Part shown: positions 18,693 through 26,344 of the stretch, one piece after another | Numbering within the stretch: position 1 is the stretch's first letter | How the letters are laid out: every line of letters starts with the position of its first letter | Assembly: GCA_030848925.1 (NCBI GenBank) | Contig: JANFFA010000004.1 | Span: 124,001-188,000 of the forward strand | DNA from: Rhodalgimonas zhirmunskyi | Lineage (GTDB): Bacteria > Pseudomonadota > Alphaproteobacteria > Rhodobacterales > Rhodobacteraceae | Reading direction: 5' to 3' | DNA: 64,000 nt | Translations under genes and position numbers: made by a program | Notes under the pieces: model-generated | What the model was told of the DNA's origin: nothing | The model's database searches: none | Seen by the model: the letters and a program-made list of their open reading frames with translations, nothing else

Positions 18693-18770
18693 GCGCCCCG
18701 CATGCTGTTTCATCATGGCGGGGCGGGAACTCTGCGTTTTTGGAATGGCTTGTCGGCCGTTCGGGGTGTC

Positions 18771-19157
18771 TTACTTCACCCGCGTCCAGGTCTGACCCGA
18801 GCACAAAAGCCCACCCGCGACACAGCCCTTGAGCACCAGCGTATTGCCGTTGACGTTCATCTTGCCGACATAAATCTTGTCATTCGACGGGCGCCAGACC
18901 TTACCCGCATAGCTTCCACCGCCCTGCGGCTTCATCCCCATGACCAGCTGCTTGCCCTTGTTGGGCGAGTCATATTCGCCAGATGTCTTGAAGGTGCGCG
19001 CGATGGTGCCACAGATATTGGCCCCGCATTTCGCCATCTTCACATGGGCATAAGACCCGTCGTCGACCTCGGTCTTCCACATGCCTTCAGCCGGATCGGC
19101 AAGTGCCGCGCCCGCCGCCATCGCAAGGCCTGCGGCCAATGCTAGAACCTTTTTCAT
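18771..19157 (-). CDS. DUF2147 exported protein (paralogue 2)
   Basis: A 128-residue exported protein with signal peptide MKKVLALAAGLAMAAGAALA and the same domain as the gene at 18170: AEGMWKTEVDD, VKMAKCGANICGTI, GGGSYAGKVW and a C-terminal LKGCVAGGLLCSGQTWTRVK. The two genes are tandem paralogues on the same strand, separated by 208 bp, and both keep the Cys pairs. The start follows a GGAGGAG sequence. The function is unknown; periplasmic localisation is expected. Confidence 0.9.
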   Translation of the reverse strand: MKKVLALAAGLAMAAGAALADPAEGMWKTEVDDGSYAHVKMAKCGANICGTIARTFKTSGEYDSPNKGKQLVMGMKPQGGGSYAGKVWRPSNDKIYVGKMNVNGNTLVLKGCVAGGLLCSGQTWTRVK

Positions 19158-19384
19158 CGCTTTTCTCCTCCTCAAAGCGTTGTCCTGCGATCTTTCCCCA
19201 TGGCTCGAAACCGATCAAGCCTCACCCGGGGTAAAGTTGCCTTCGCACCCGCTCCGTGCCAAACGGCGGCACGCCCGCATTTTGGCCCTGCATGCCGTTC
19301 CGTGACAAACCGCCGATTGCGCTGCAACCGGCGCGGCATTACACCCCGCAGGCAACCGACCAAGACGATCCAAGGAGCGCCCGC

Positions 19385-20107
19385 ATGATCCTCTACCCCG
19401 CCATCGACCTCAAGGATGGGCGCGCCGTGCGCCTCGTGCATGGCGAAATGGAGCGCGAGACCGTGTTCAACGAAAACCCCGCCGCGCAGGCGCTGGAATT
19501 CGTAAACGCAGGTTGCGAGTGGCTGCATCTCGTCGATCTCAACGGCGCCTTCGCGGGTGAGCCTGTGAATGCCGCCCCGGTCGAGGCGATTCTCGAACAG
19601 ACCAAGGTTCCCGCGCAACTGGGCGGCGGCATCCGCGACATGGCCACGATCGAACGCTGGCTGTCCAAGGGCCTCGCCCGCGTCATCCTTGGCACCGTCG
19701 CGGTGGAAAACCCCGCACTGGTGCGCGAGGCGGCCAAGGCCTTCCCCGGCAAGGTCGCCGTCGGCATTGATGCGCGCCACGGAAAGGTGGCCACCAAGGG
19801 CTGGGCCGAGGAAACCGATGTCGATGCCACCGATCTTGCGCGCAGCTTCGAAGATGCGGGCGTTGCGGCGATCATCTACACCGACATCCTGCGCGACGGC
19901 GCCATGAAAGGCCCCAATGTCGAGGCCACGGCAGCACTTGCGCAGGCCGTCTCGATCCCGGTGATCGCCTCTGGCGGCGTGTCCTCGCTTGATGACCTGA
20001 TCGCCCTGCGCGATTGCGGGGCCAACCTCAATGGCGCGATTTCGGGCCGCGCGCTTTATGATGGCGCGCTCGATCTGAAACAGGCGCTCAGCGCGCTCAA
20101 GGCGTGA
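19385..20107 (+). CDS. hisA: ProFAR isomerase (phosphoribosylformimino-AICAR ribotide isomerase)
   Basis: A (beta/alpha)8-barrel enzyme of 240 residues catalysing the fourth step of histidine synthesis. The catalytic Asp8 lies in [15 protein letters not shown] and the second catalytic Asp near residue 129 in [11 protein letters not shown]. Phosphate-binding loops are [10 protein letters not shown] and IASGGVSS. The ATG at 19385 is preceded by CAAGGAG. It follows the two minus-strand DUF2147 genes and a 227-bp intergenic region, so it must have its own promoter. Confidence 0.97.
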   Translation: MILYPAIDLKDGRAVRLVHGEMERETVFNENPAAQALEFVNAGCEWLHLVDLNGAFAGEPVNAAPVEAILEQTKVPAQLGGGIRDMATIERWLSKGLARVILGTVAVENPALVREAAKAFPGKVAVGIDARHGKVATKGWAEETDVDATDLARSFEDAGVAAIIYTDILRDGAMKGPNVEATAALAQAVSIPVIASGGVSSLDDLIALRDCGANLNGAISGRALYDGALDLKQALSALKA

Positions 20108-20111
20108 TTTC

Positions 20112-20450
20112 ATGAGCAACGACGCAATCCTTGCCCTCATCACTCTGATCCTGCCCCTGCTGACGGCTTGGGCGCTCTGGCGCACGATGAATGGGCGATG
20201 GCGCGCGATGGCGGTTGTGCCGCTCGCGCTTCTGGCGGTGCATCTGGTGCTTCTCACCGCGTTCTACAGCTGCGACGCAGCCCCGGATCAGCCGTTCTCG
20301 AATTGCGCCCTGCCCGCCACCGAAGGTCTGTTCAACGCCCTGCGCGGCGTGCTCTACAGCAATTTGACTATCCTGATGCTGCTCTGTCCCGGTCTTCTCA
20401 TCGTGGCTGGAATTGCCGGACTGATCCGCAAGGAAGGCCATAAATCCTGA
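20112..20450 (+). CDS. Small membrane protein of unknown function
   Basis: A 112-residue protein with three hydrophobic helices (about 6-22, 32-51 and 83-103) and a two-Cys extracytoplasmic loop (FYSCDAAPDQPFSNCALP) that could form a disulfide. It starts 5 bases after hisA and is probably cotranscribed. No family was recognised. It separates hisA from hisF together with the minus-strand DUF302 gene. Confidence 0.8.
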   Translation: MSNDAILALITLILPLLTAWALWRTMNGRWRAMAVVPLALLAVHLVLLTAFYSCDAAPDQPFSNCALPATEGLFNALRGVLYSNLTILMLLCPGLLIVAGIAGLIRKEGHKS

Positions 20451-20503
20451 TCCATATCAGGATGGCGGCGAAGACTCCCCCGCCGCCTATATGTGTCAGC
20501 GGT

Positions 20504-20956
20504 TCAATTTACCGCAGCCTTTGTCGTCAGCATCTTGAGCGCGCCCTGCATCTTGGCCTCGTACTCTGCGCCGTCGGGAATCCCCTCCAGACCGTCGAGC
20601 ATCGCCGCCGGATCCTCATAGGCGATCCACGTCATCCCGTCGGCATCGCTATAAACAAGCACCCGCAGCGGCAGGTAAAGCCCGGCCAGCGGATCGTCCT
20701 GCATCGCCGGCGTGCCCAGCTTCGGATTGCCGAAAATCAAAAGCTGCTCGGGCGCAAGCTCCATCCCCACCGTCTCGGCACCGCCCGCGTGATCGACCCG
20801 GGCAAATACCGTCGCCCCCGCGTCCTTGACCGCCGCTTCGAGCGCATCCATCACCGTCGGAACGTCGCCCTGCGCCTTCAGCTTGATCAATCCGTCCTGG
20901 GCAAAGGCCGCGCTTCCCGCGACCACCATAGCCGCCGCTATCAATATCCGTTTCAT
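20504..20956 (-). CDS. DUF302 exported protein
   Basis: A 150-residue protein with signal peptide MKRILIAAAMVVAGSAAFA. The mature part is a DUF302 domain: TVMDALEAAVKDAGATVFARVDHAGGA, then ELAPEQLLIFGNPKLGTPAMQ and LPLRVLVYSDADGMTWIAYEDP. The family is a small alpha/beta fold of unresolved role, often periplasmic. The start is preceded by AGAAGGAACA. An upstream in-frame extension to 21067 lacks a signal peptide and is not supported. Confidence 0.92.
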   Translation of the reverse strand: MKRILIAAAMVVAGSAAFAQDGLIKLKAQGDVPTVMDALEAAVKDAGATVFARVDHAGGAETVGMELAPEQLLIFGNPKLGTPAMQDDPLAGLYLPLRVLVYSDADGMTWIAYEDPAAMLDGLEGIPDGAEYEAKMQGALKMLTTKAAVN

Positions 20957-21096
20957 GCGTCTTGTTCCTTCTGTTAAATCCGGGGCATCCGGATGTTTCA
21001 TCGACGCAATCGCTTGCGCCTCTCGCAGGCAATCCTCTGGCATGTCGACGCAATTCCACATAAACAATCCCGTGACTTCCGTTTGAGAGCGAACAG

Positions 21097-21867
21097 ATGC
21101 TGAAAACCCGTATCATTCCCTGCCTCGACGTGGCCGACGGCCGCGTGGTCAAGGGCGTCAATTTCGTCGATCTGCGTGATGCAGGCGATCCGGTGGACGC
21201 AGCCCGCGCCTATGATGCGGCCGGTGCGGACGAGCTTTGTTTCCTCGACATCCACGCGACGCATGAAAATCGCGGCACCATGTATGACGTGGTCTCTCGC
21301 ACCGCCGAACAATGCTATATCCCGCTCACCGTGGGCGGCGGCGTGCGCACATCCAAGGACGTGCGCGATTTGTTGCTTGCCGGGGCCGACAAGGTCAGCT
21401 TCAACTCTGCCGCCGTGGCCAACCCGGATGTCATCGCCGAGGCCGCCGATCAATTCGGCAGCCAATGCATCGTCTGCGCCATCGACGCCAAGACCGTGGA
21501 ACCGGGCCGCTGGGAAATCTTCACCCACGGCGGGCGCAAACCCACCGGCATCGACGCGGTCGAGTTCGCGCGCACTGTCGCCGCCAAGGGCGCGGGCGAA
21601 ATCCTGCTTACCTCGATGGATCGCGACGGTACGCGCGCAGGGTTCAACCTGCCCCTCACCCGCGCGATTTCCGATGCGGTCGACGTGCCGGTAATTGCCT
21701 CTGGCGGCGTTGGCACGCTCGATCACCTTGTCGAAGGCGTCACCAAGGGCGGCGCCAGCGCGGTCCTCGCCGCTTCGATCTTTCACTTCGGCGATTACAC
21801 CATCCGCGAGGCCAAGGACTACATGGCCGCCGCCGGTATCCCAATGCGGCTGGAGGGCGCGGCATGA
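21097..21867 (+). CDS. hisF: Imidazole glycerol phosphate synthase, cyclase subunit
   Basis: A (beta/alpha)8-barrel of 256 residues that uses ammonia from HisH to close the imidazole ring and release AICAR. The catalytic Asp11 is in [20 protein letters not shown] and the second Asp in VCAIDAKTV near residue 130. Phosphate loops are LTVGGGVRT and IASGGVGT. It overlaps hisE by four bases (ATGA), indicating coupled translation. Confidence 0.98.
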   Translation: MLKTRIIPCLDVADGRVVKGVNFVDLRDAGDPVDAARAYDAAGADELCFLDIHATHENRGTMYDVVSRTAEQCYIPLTVGGGVRTSKDVRDLLLAGADKVSFNSAAVANPDVIAEAADQFGSQCIVCAIDAKTVEPGRWEIFTHGGRKPTGIDAVEFARTVAAKGAGEILLTSMDRDGTRAGFNLPLTRAISDAVDVPVIASGGVGTLDHLVEGVTKGGASAVLAASIFHFGDYTIREAKDYMAAAGIPMRLEGAA

Positions 21868-22178
21868 CCCTGATCGAGTTGGAACAGATCATCGCCACCC
21901 GCGCCAAGGCCTCGCCCGAGGAAAGCTGGACCGCGAAACTCCTTGCCAAAGGCCCCGAAAAGGCAGCCGAGAAATTCGGCGAAGAAGCAATCGAGGCGAT
22001 CATCGAAGCGGTGAAAGGCGACACCGCGAAACTGACCTCCGAGGCGGCAGACGTGCTGTTTCACCTGCTGGTCATGCTGCATGCACGCGGCGTCAGCGTG
22101 GCCGATGTGATGGCGGAACTGGCCGCGCGGCAAGGGCAATCCGGCCTGGCCGAGAAAGCCGCCCGCCCGAAATCCTGA
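21864..22178 (+). CDS. hisE: Phosphoribosyl-ATP pyrophosphatase
   Basis: A 104-residue all-alpha NTP pyrophosphohydrolase of the MazG-like superfamily catalysing the second histidine step. Motifs: [29 protein letters not shown] with the ExxE metal ligands and [18 protein letters not shown] with ExxD. It is a stand-alone HisE, with no HisI fusion. Its start overlaps the hisF stop. Confidence 0.96.
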   Translation: MTLIELEQIIATRAKASPEESWTAKLLAKGPEKAAEKFGEEAIEAIIEAVKGDTAKLTSEAADVLFHLLVMLHARGVSVADVMAELAARQGQSGLAEKAARPKS

Positions 22179-22277
22179 TCCACCCAAAGTCCTGATCTGT
22201 CGCGCCACGACCACACCTCAAAGCGTGCCCGGCCATGCGCACGACGGAAAAAATCTCTCAGCTTCTGAAATGGCCTG

Positions 22278-22295
22278 AGCCTTGTCATCAAGGCT
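22278..22295. repeat. Hairpin AGCCTTG-TCAT-CAAGGCT in hisE-PRC intergenic region
   Basis: Perfect 7-bp arms with a 4-base loop, 100 bases after hisE. No T tract follows, so it is a weak terminator candidate. It lies upstream of the stress-type promoter of the next gene. Confidence 0.4.
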
Positions 22296-22355
22296 TCTGC
22301 AAAGGTGTCTTGGTGCTTCCTCGGCGGAAAATCGCGCTTGGCGCGGCACATCGTT

Positions 22356-22380
22356 GGAACAAGGCGCCGCGCCTCGCGTT
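22356..22380 (+). promoter_or_regulatory. EcfG-like (general stress) promoter upstream of PRC-barrel gene
   Basis: GGAAC (22356-22360), 16 bases, CGTT (22377-22380): a full match to the EcfG consensus, 55 bases before the gene start. PRC-barrel envelope proteins are common members of the general stress regulon in alphaproteobacteria. Confidence 0.55.
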
Positions 22381-22434
22381 GTATCATCGACCGGCTACCA
22401 AACAGGTCGTACGCAACAACTACAGGAGCATATC

Positions 22435-23370
22435 ATGCAGAAGTTTCTTACGTCTACCGCCCTCGCCCTCGCCCTCGCCGCCCCCGTGGCCACGACGGCC
22501 TACGCCGAATCGCAGGCGCATCCCATGTTCGGCACCGCCACCACCGAAGGCACGGCCCACGATGTCATGGCCTCTGACCTGATCGGCGCGCGTCTCTACA
22601 CGGCTGAAAACGGTGTCGCAGACGACGAGATGGGTCAAAACAAGGACTGGAACGACGTCGGTGAAATTCACGACATCGTGCTGAACAAGGATGGCGAGGT
22701 CGACTACGTGATCGCCGATATCGGCGGTTTCCTCGGCATCGGTGAAAAGCAGGTCGCCGTAAGCATGAACGAACTCAAGTTCGTCAGTGACGGCGAAGAC
22801 AGCGATGACTGGTTCATCGTGCTGCCCGCCTCCAAGGCCCAGCTTGACGAAGCGCCGACCTACGAAACCGCCATGGACGACACCATGCGCGAGACCGGCG
22901 CCGCCATCAACGACACCGCCGAAGCGACGGGCAACGCCCTGAACAAGGCCGGTGAAGACGTGGCAAACGCCGCCGACAACGCGGCAACGGCAACCGGGAA
23001 CGCGATGCAGAACGCTGGTGAGGAAATCTCGCAAGCTGGCGACGCCATGACCAAGAACGCCGATTCCATGGCCGATGAAACGGCACTGACCAACGGCCTG
23101 ACCGCAGAGGAGCTGACGGGCAAGCGGGTCTATGACGCCAATGGCGAATGGATCGGCGAAGTCGACAAGGTCCTCGCGGCCCAGGACGGCACCACCGCTG
23201 GCAAGGCCGTGATTGACGTGGGCGGCTTCCTCGGGATCGGTGAAAAACCCGTGGCCGTCGACCTTTCGAACCTGATGATGAAGCAGGAAAAGGATGGCGA
23301 TGACATGCATCTCTACGTCAACGCCACCAAACAGCAGCTGGAAGACATGCCGACCTACGAGGAAAGCTAA
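22435..23370 (+). CDS. Exported protein with two PRC-barrel domains
   Basis: A 311-residue protein with signal peptide (MQKFLTSTALALALAAPVATTAYA). Two PRC-barrels flank a linker. The first is about residues 40-140 and the second about 220-305, and each ends in the near-identical DxGGFLGIGEKxVAV motif followed by LPxYE, so the gene arose by internal duplication. The linker (about 145-215) is Ala/Asn/Thr-rich with heptad-like repeats of the NAxxxTGNAxxNAGE type and may form an amphipathic helix. A periplasmic, envelope-associated stress role is inferred. AGGAG precedes the ATG. Confidence 0.9.
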   Translation: MQKFLTSTALALALAAPVATTAYAESQAHPMFGTATTEGTAHDVMASDLIGARLYTAENGVADDEMGQNKDWNDVGEIHDIVLNKDGEVDYVIADIGGFLGIGEKQVAVSMNELKFVSDGEDSDDWFIVLPASKAQLDEAPTYETAMDDTMRETGAAINDTAEATGNALNKAGEDVANAADNAATATGNAMQNAGEEISQAGDAMTKNADSMADETALTNGLTAEELTGKRVYDANGEWIGEVDKVLAAQDGTTAGKAVIDVGGFLGIGEKPVAVDLSNLMMKQEKDGDDMHLYVNATKQQLEDMPTYEES

Positions 23371-23394
23371 TTCCCTGTTCTTGATCTAAAAAAG

Positions 23395-23430
23395 CGTCGC
23401 CGGTCTTCGCACCGGCGGCGTTACTTTTTG
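23395..23430 (+). terminator. Rho-independent terminator after PRC-barrel gene
   Basis: A 10-bp stem with one G-T pair (23395-23404 with 23411-23420, loop CTTCGC) is followed by TTACTTTTT. It starts 25 bases after the stop codon. Confidence 0.85.
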
Positions 23431-23449
23431 CCCTCGATTTAGAAGTCGA

Positions 23450-23875
23450 TCAGCCGATCAGGCGCGGATATTCGATCTTGGGACAGCGATCCATGATCAC
23501 GTCCACACCCTTTGCCCGCGCCTTTTCTGCGGCCTCTTCGTTGACCACGTCCAGCTGCATCCAGATCGTGCCGAGCCCCGGCAACGCCTCAAGCGCCTCG
23601 TCGACCACCGGCCCGACGGCTTCGGAGCGGCGAAAGATATCAACCATATCGACCGGCTCATCAATGTCCGACAGCGCGGCGCGCACCGTCTCACCGAACA
23701 GTTCCTGCCCCTCCAGCCCCGGGTTCACCGGGATCACCCGATACCCCTTGGCTTTTAAAAACCCGGCGACCTGATTGCTCGCACGCTCCTCCTTGGCAGA
23801 AATGCCAACGATGGCGATCGTCTTCGTGCGGGTGAGGATATCCTTGATATGGTCGTCGGAATAGCTCTGACTCAT
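23450..23875 (-). CDS. CoA-binding domain protein (YccU-like)
   Basis: A 141-residue Rossmann-fold protein. TIAIVGISAKEERASNQVAGFLKAKGY carries the nucleotide-binding glycine turn, and IPVNPGL, VDIFRRSEAVGPVV and DVIMDRCPKIEYPRL are typical of the YccU/CoA_binding_2 family, related to succinyl-CoA synthetase alpha. The molecular role is unknown. The ATG at 23875 begins the domain; the longer upstream frame runs through a terminator-like hairpin and is rejected. Confidence 0.9.
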   Translation of the reverse strand: MSQSYSDDHIKDILTRTKTIAIVGISAKEERASNQVAGFLKAKGYRVIPVNPGLEGQELFGETVRAALSDIDEPVDMVDIFRRSEAVGPVVDEALEALPGLGTIWMQLDVVNEEAAEKARAKGVDVIMDRCPKIEYPRLIG

Positions 23876-24191
23876 GGCTCTCGTCCTTGCTCTGACACTG
23901 TGTTGCCCCCTGCATATCCCTGTGGCTGCGGAAGGAAAAGCGGCACAGGCCCAACGCACCCACGCAACGACGCAAACCCGCCCAAAACGACGCCATAAAC
24001 AAAAAAACGCCCGAGCTAGAAGCTCGGGCGCAGTCACGGAACGAGGGACAGTGATAGGAAAGACGGGAGTTCCGGTCGCCGCCTTTCTGATAGTCATGTA
24101 AGCTCTGAATTCGTCTTGTGAAGAGGGTGACCGCAAATTCTGAAGTTCACGTTAACGCGAGCAAGGCGACCTCAGATTGCGCACCGATGTC
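23876..24191. other. Intergenic region (316 bp) with a strong minus-strand terminator
   Basis: No supported coding sequence. It holds a perfect 10-bp hairpin with a T7 tail at 24001-24030, read on the minus strand. The stretch between this hairpin and the rRNA methyltransferase stop (24031-24191) has no gene. It may be a 3' untranslated region or encode a small RNA. Confidence 0.6.
24001..24030 (-). terminator. Strong intrinsic terminator, minus strand
   Basis: CGCCCGAGCT (24008-24017) pairs perfectly with AGCTCGGGCG (24021-24030) over a 3-base loop. The seven A at 24001-24007 become T7 on the minus strand. The nearest upstream minus-strand gene ends 160 bases away, which is unusually far for its terminator. 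Confidence 0.88.
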
Positions 24192-24992
24192 CTAGTCGCC
24201 CGTCGAAGATCCGCGTCCTTCGCTCAGCGCATAAAGCCCCACCGCCGCTGCGTTCGACACGTTGAGCGATCCGAACTCGCCGGCGAACGGGATCTTCACC
24301 AGATGATCGACCGACTCGCGGGTTTTCGCCCGCAGCCCCGGCCCCTCGGCCCCCAACACCAGCGCGATCGGCTGATCACGGCGTCCCTCGACAGCATCTT
24401 CGATCTCGATCTCGGCCTCGCCATCAAGCCCCAGCACGAGATAACCCATCTTCTGCAATTCACCGATCGCATCGGCAAGGTTGCGCACCCGCAAATAGGG
24501 CTGGCGTTCCAAAGCGCCACTTGCCGTCTTGGCCAGCGCCCCGGTCTCGGGCGCGGCGTGGTGGCGCATCCCGATCACCGCCAGCGCGCCGAACACCTCG
24601 GCCGAGCGCAGGATCGCGCCCACGTTATGCGGATCGCTCACCCGGTCCAGCAGCACGACGCGCGGCGCCCGCTCCGGCACCCCGGCACAAACCTGATCCA
24701 GCGCGCCCCAATCGAGCGGCTTCACCTCAAGCGCAGCACCCTGATGCACCGATTGCGGATCAAGTGGCGCGGCAAATTTGCGCGGCTCCGACATCTCGGG
24801 CGTCATCCCCGACGCGGCAATCGCCTCGGCCAGCTTGTCAGCCGCGTTGCGCGTCACGATCAGGCGCAGTTTTTCCCGCGCCGGGTTCATCAACGCATCG
24901 CGCACCGCATGCAGGCCGAACAGCCACAGCGTTTCGTTCGCGGCCTTGGCGCGCGCCTTTTCCTTGTCGATTACCCAAGTCGGTTTCTTCAT
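24192..24992 (-). CDS. rlmB: 23S rRNA 2'-O-ribose methyltransferase, SpoU/TrmH family (RlmB-like)
   Basis: A 266-residue protein with an N-terminal substrate-binding domain (LWLFGLHAVRDALMNP) and a C-terminal SpoU knot. Motif 1 is LDRVSDPHNVGAILRSAEVFG, motif 2 LVLGAEGPGL and motif 3 KIPFAGEFGSLNVSNAAAVGLYAL. The N-terminal domain and arrangement fit RlmB, which methylates G2251 of 23S rRNA. Other TrmH-type RNA targets are not excluded. It is divergent from tRNA-Tyr, whose promoter starts about 50 bases away. Confidence 0.9.
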   Translation of the reverse strand: MKKPTWVIDKEKARAKAANETLWLFGLHAVRDALMNPAREKLRLIVTRNAADKLAEAIAASGMTPEMSEPRKFAAPLDPQSVHQGAALEVKPLDWGALDQVCAGVPERAPRVVLLDRVSDPHNVGAILRSAEVFGALAVIGMRHHAAPETGALAKTASGALERQPYLRVRNLADAIGELQKMGYLVLGLDGEAEIEIEDAVEGRRDQPIALVLGAEGPGLRAKTRESVDHLVKIPFAGEFGSLNVSNAAAVGLYALSEGRGSSTGD

Positions 24993-25038
24993 TTTTCCAC
25001 GCTCCTCGATCTGCGCGCAATAACACGGGATTTTCCTG

Positions 25039-25067
25039 TTGACGAGGGTTCGCTGCCTGAGTAATCA
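25039..25067 (+). promoter_or_regulatory. Candidate promoter of tRNA-Tyr
   Basis: TTGACG (25039-25044), 17 bases and TAATCA (25062-25067) place the expected transcription start a few bases before the tRNA 5' end at 25080. The -35 is good and the -10 weak. Confidence 0.5.
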
Positions 25068-25079
25068 CGCCGACACAGT

Positions 25080-25163
25080 GGGCGACAGGCCGCAAGGTGT
25101 GGCAGGGGACTGTAACTCCCTCGCGGAGACGCACGCCTGGTTCGATTCCAGGGTCGCCCACCA
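25080..25163 (+). tRNA. tRNA-Tyr: tRNA-Tyr (anticodon GTA)
   Basis: A class II tRNA of 84 bases with encoded CCA. Acceptor arms are GGGCGAC (25080-25086) and GTCGCCC (25153-25159), then discriminator A and CCA. The D arm is GCC...GGC. The anticodon loop is CTGTAAC, giving anticodon GTA. A long variable arm typical of bacterial tRNA-Tyr follows, and the T arm is CCTGG-TTCGATT-CCAGG. It stands alone, not in a tRNA cluster. No integrase or attachment-site duplication was seen next to it. Confidence 0.96.
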
Positions 25164-25404
25164 CTTACCCCCCCTCCAATTCGGAAGACTCGCACTCTGA
25201 TGGCCAGCGCATGGGCATTGCCCCATAATCCTGCGCGATGCGCCTCGTCCACGTATCCCTTTGGGCGCCAAGGCGAATCATCTTATGATCCAATCAGCTG
25301 ACTGCGCCCCTTCAGAGCGGTTCAAAATGCCCAGACCTCTTCAGTTGACCAATCGCACTCTGCTCGAACTTCGGCCCCACGACTTTTCAAGGAAGGTTCT
25401 CAAG

Positions 25405-25725
25405 ATGACGCGCATCGGCAAAAGCCTCATCATGGCCCTCATCTTGGGTGGCGCTCTGCCCGTCACCACGGCGCGGGCCGCTTTGCACCCCTATCACGAC
25501 CGCGTCGCACAAATCGAAATGCTGCTCGCGTCCGAAAAACTGGCCCATGCGCTCGACATGGCGCCGATCGAAAGCCTGCTCCTGCTGGGCATGGGGCCGA
25601 CCGGCAAGATCGGCTGGAGCGTCGAAAGCGAAGCGTGCAAGCTTACCATCACGCTGATCCCGGTGCCGCCATCAATGCCCGGCCCGACCAACTACAAGAT
25701 CGACGACATCAGCGCTTGTGAATAA
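25405..25725 (+). CDS. Small exported protein of unknown function
   Basis: A 106-residue protein with a signal peptide (TRIGKSLIMALILGGALPVTTARA) and a mature part starting ALHPYHDRVAQIEMLL. Two Cys, one in EACKLTI and one near the end, could pair. No family was recognised. The start at 25405 is chosen because AAGGAAGG lies about 8 bases upstream and the signal peptide begins there. It is convergent with the next unknown gene. Confidence 0.75.
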   Translation: MTRIGKSLIMALILGGALPVTTARAALHPYHDRVAQIEMLLASEKLAHALDMAPIESLLLLGMGPTGKIGWSVESEACKLTITLIPVPPSMPGPTNYKIDDISACE

Positions 25726-25773
25726 AGCCCTCTAAACGCCCCTTGTCTGGCGCCCCGCCCGCGGTTCGAGGGC

Positions 25774-26244
25774 TCAGGGCATCAACACCTGCTTGCGCTC
25801 GAAATGGGCGCTTTCTCGACTCAGATCGTCATACAACAACTCGATATCCACCGAAGTGATCGAGCCCAGCGGATGCCCCTCATAGATTTTCGCCTCGGTC
25901 GGGATCGCGTTGGGCGCATTCGTGTCGGTCAGACATGGGGGCAACGGCCACTCCTGCAATTGCCCCCCGTTGATCGAATATTTCACCTCGTAAAGCCCAC
26001 AACGCCAGCTCAACAGGTGGGTGAAATAGATCAAGTCGCGCCCGTCATATTCCCGGACGGCCACCCAATTCCCACGTGTCGCCATCAGGATCGGCTTCAC
26101 TTCGGTCGCGGTAAGGAACTTCCCGCTCGGGGTTTGCGCCTCGGCCACCCGCGCCGTCGCGACGGGGGCCTCGCCGCTCTCCACCGTTGCTTGTTCGCCC
26201 GCGGGGACGCCCAGCGCCAATGTCATCAGGATCATGTCGATCAT
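25774..26244 (-). CDS. Exported protein of unknown function
   Basis: A 156-residue protein with a short hydrophobic N-terminus (MIDMILMTLALGVPAGEQA) that may be a signal peptide. The body contains FLTATEVKPILMATRGNWVAVREYDGRDLIYFTHLL, then a Cys in WRCGLYEV and another in LPPCLTD, likely a disulfide. No recognised domain. GAGGGA is placed correctly for the ATG at 26244. It is divergent from the GT-A-like gene. Confidence 0.75.
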   Translation of the reverse strand: MIDMILMTLALGVPAGEQATVESGEAPVATARVAEAQTPSGKFLTATEVKPILMATRGNWVAVREYDGRDLIYFTHLLSWRCGLYEVKYSINGGQLQEWPLPPCLTDTNAPNAIPTEAKIYEGHPLGSITSVDIELLYDDLSRESAHFERKQVLMP

Positions 26245-26344
26245 CTAATTTCCCTCTTCAATGGAAAAACTCAAATCCCCCTTTGTCGCCAGCCGCGCAC
26301 CCGCCTATAGTGGGCGCAAAAGAGACAAAGGGGCAGGTCGGATA

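Noticed and set aside
23874-24101. 75-residue plus-strand open frame after the CoA-binding gene
   Set aside because: It reads through the strong terminator hairpin and has no ribosome binding site or conserved features.
25080-25163. tRNA-Tyr as an integration site for a genomic island
   Set aside because: No integrase gene and no repeat of the tRNA 3' end were found downstream.
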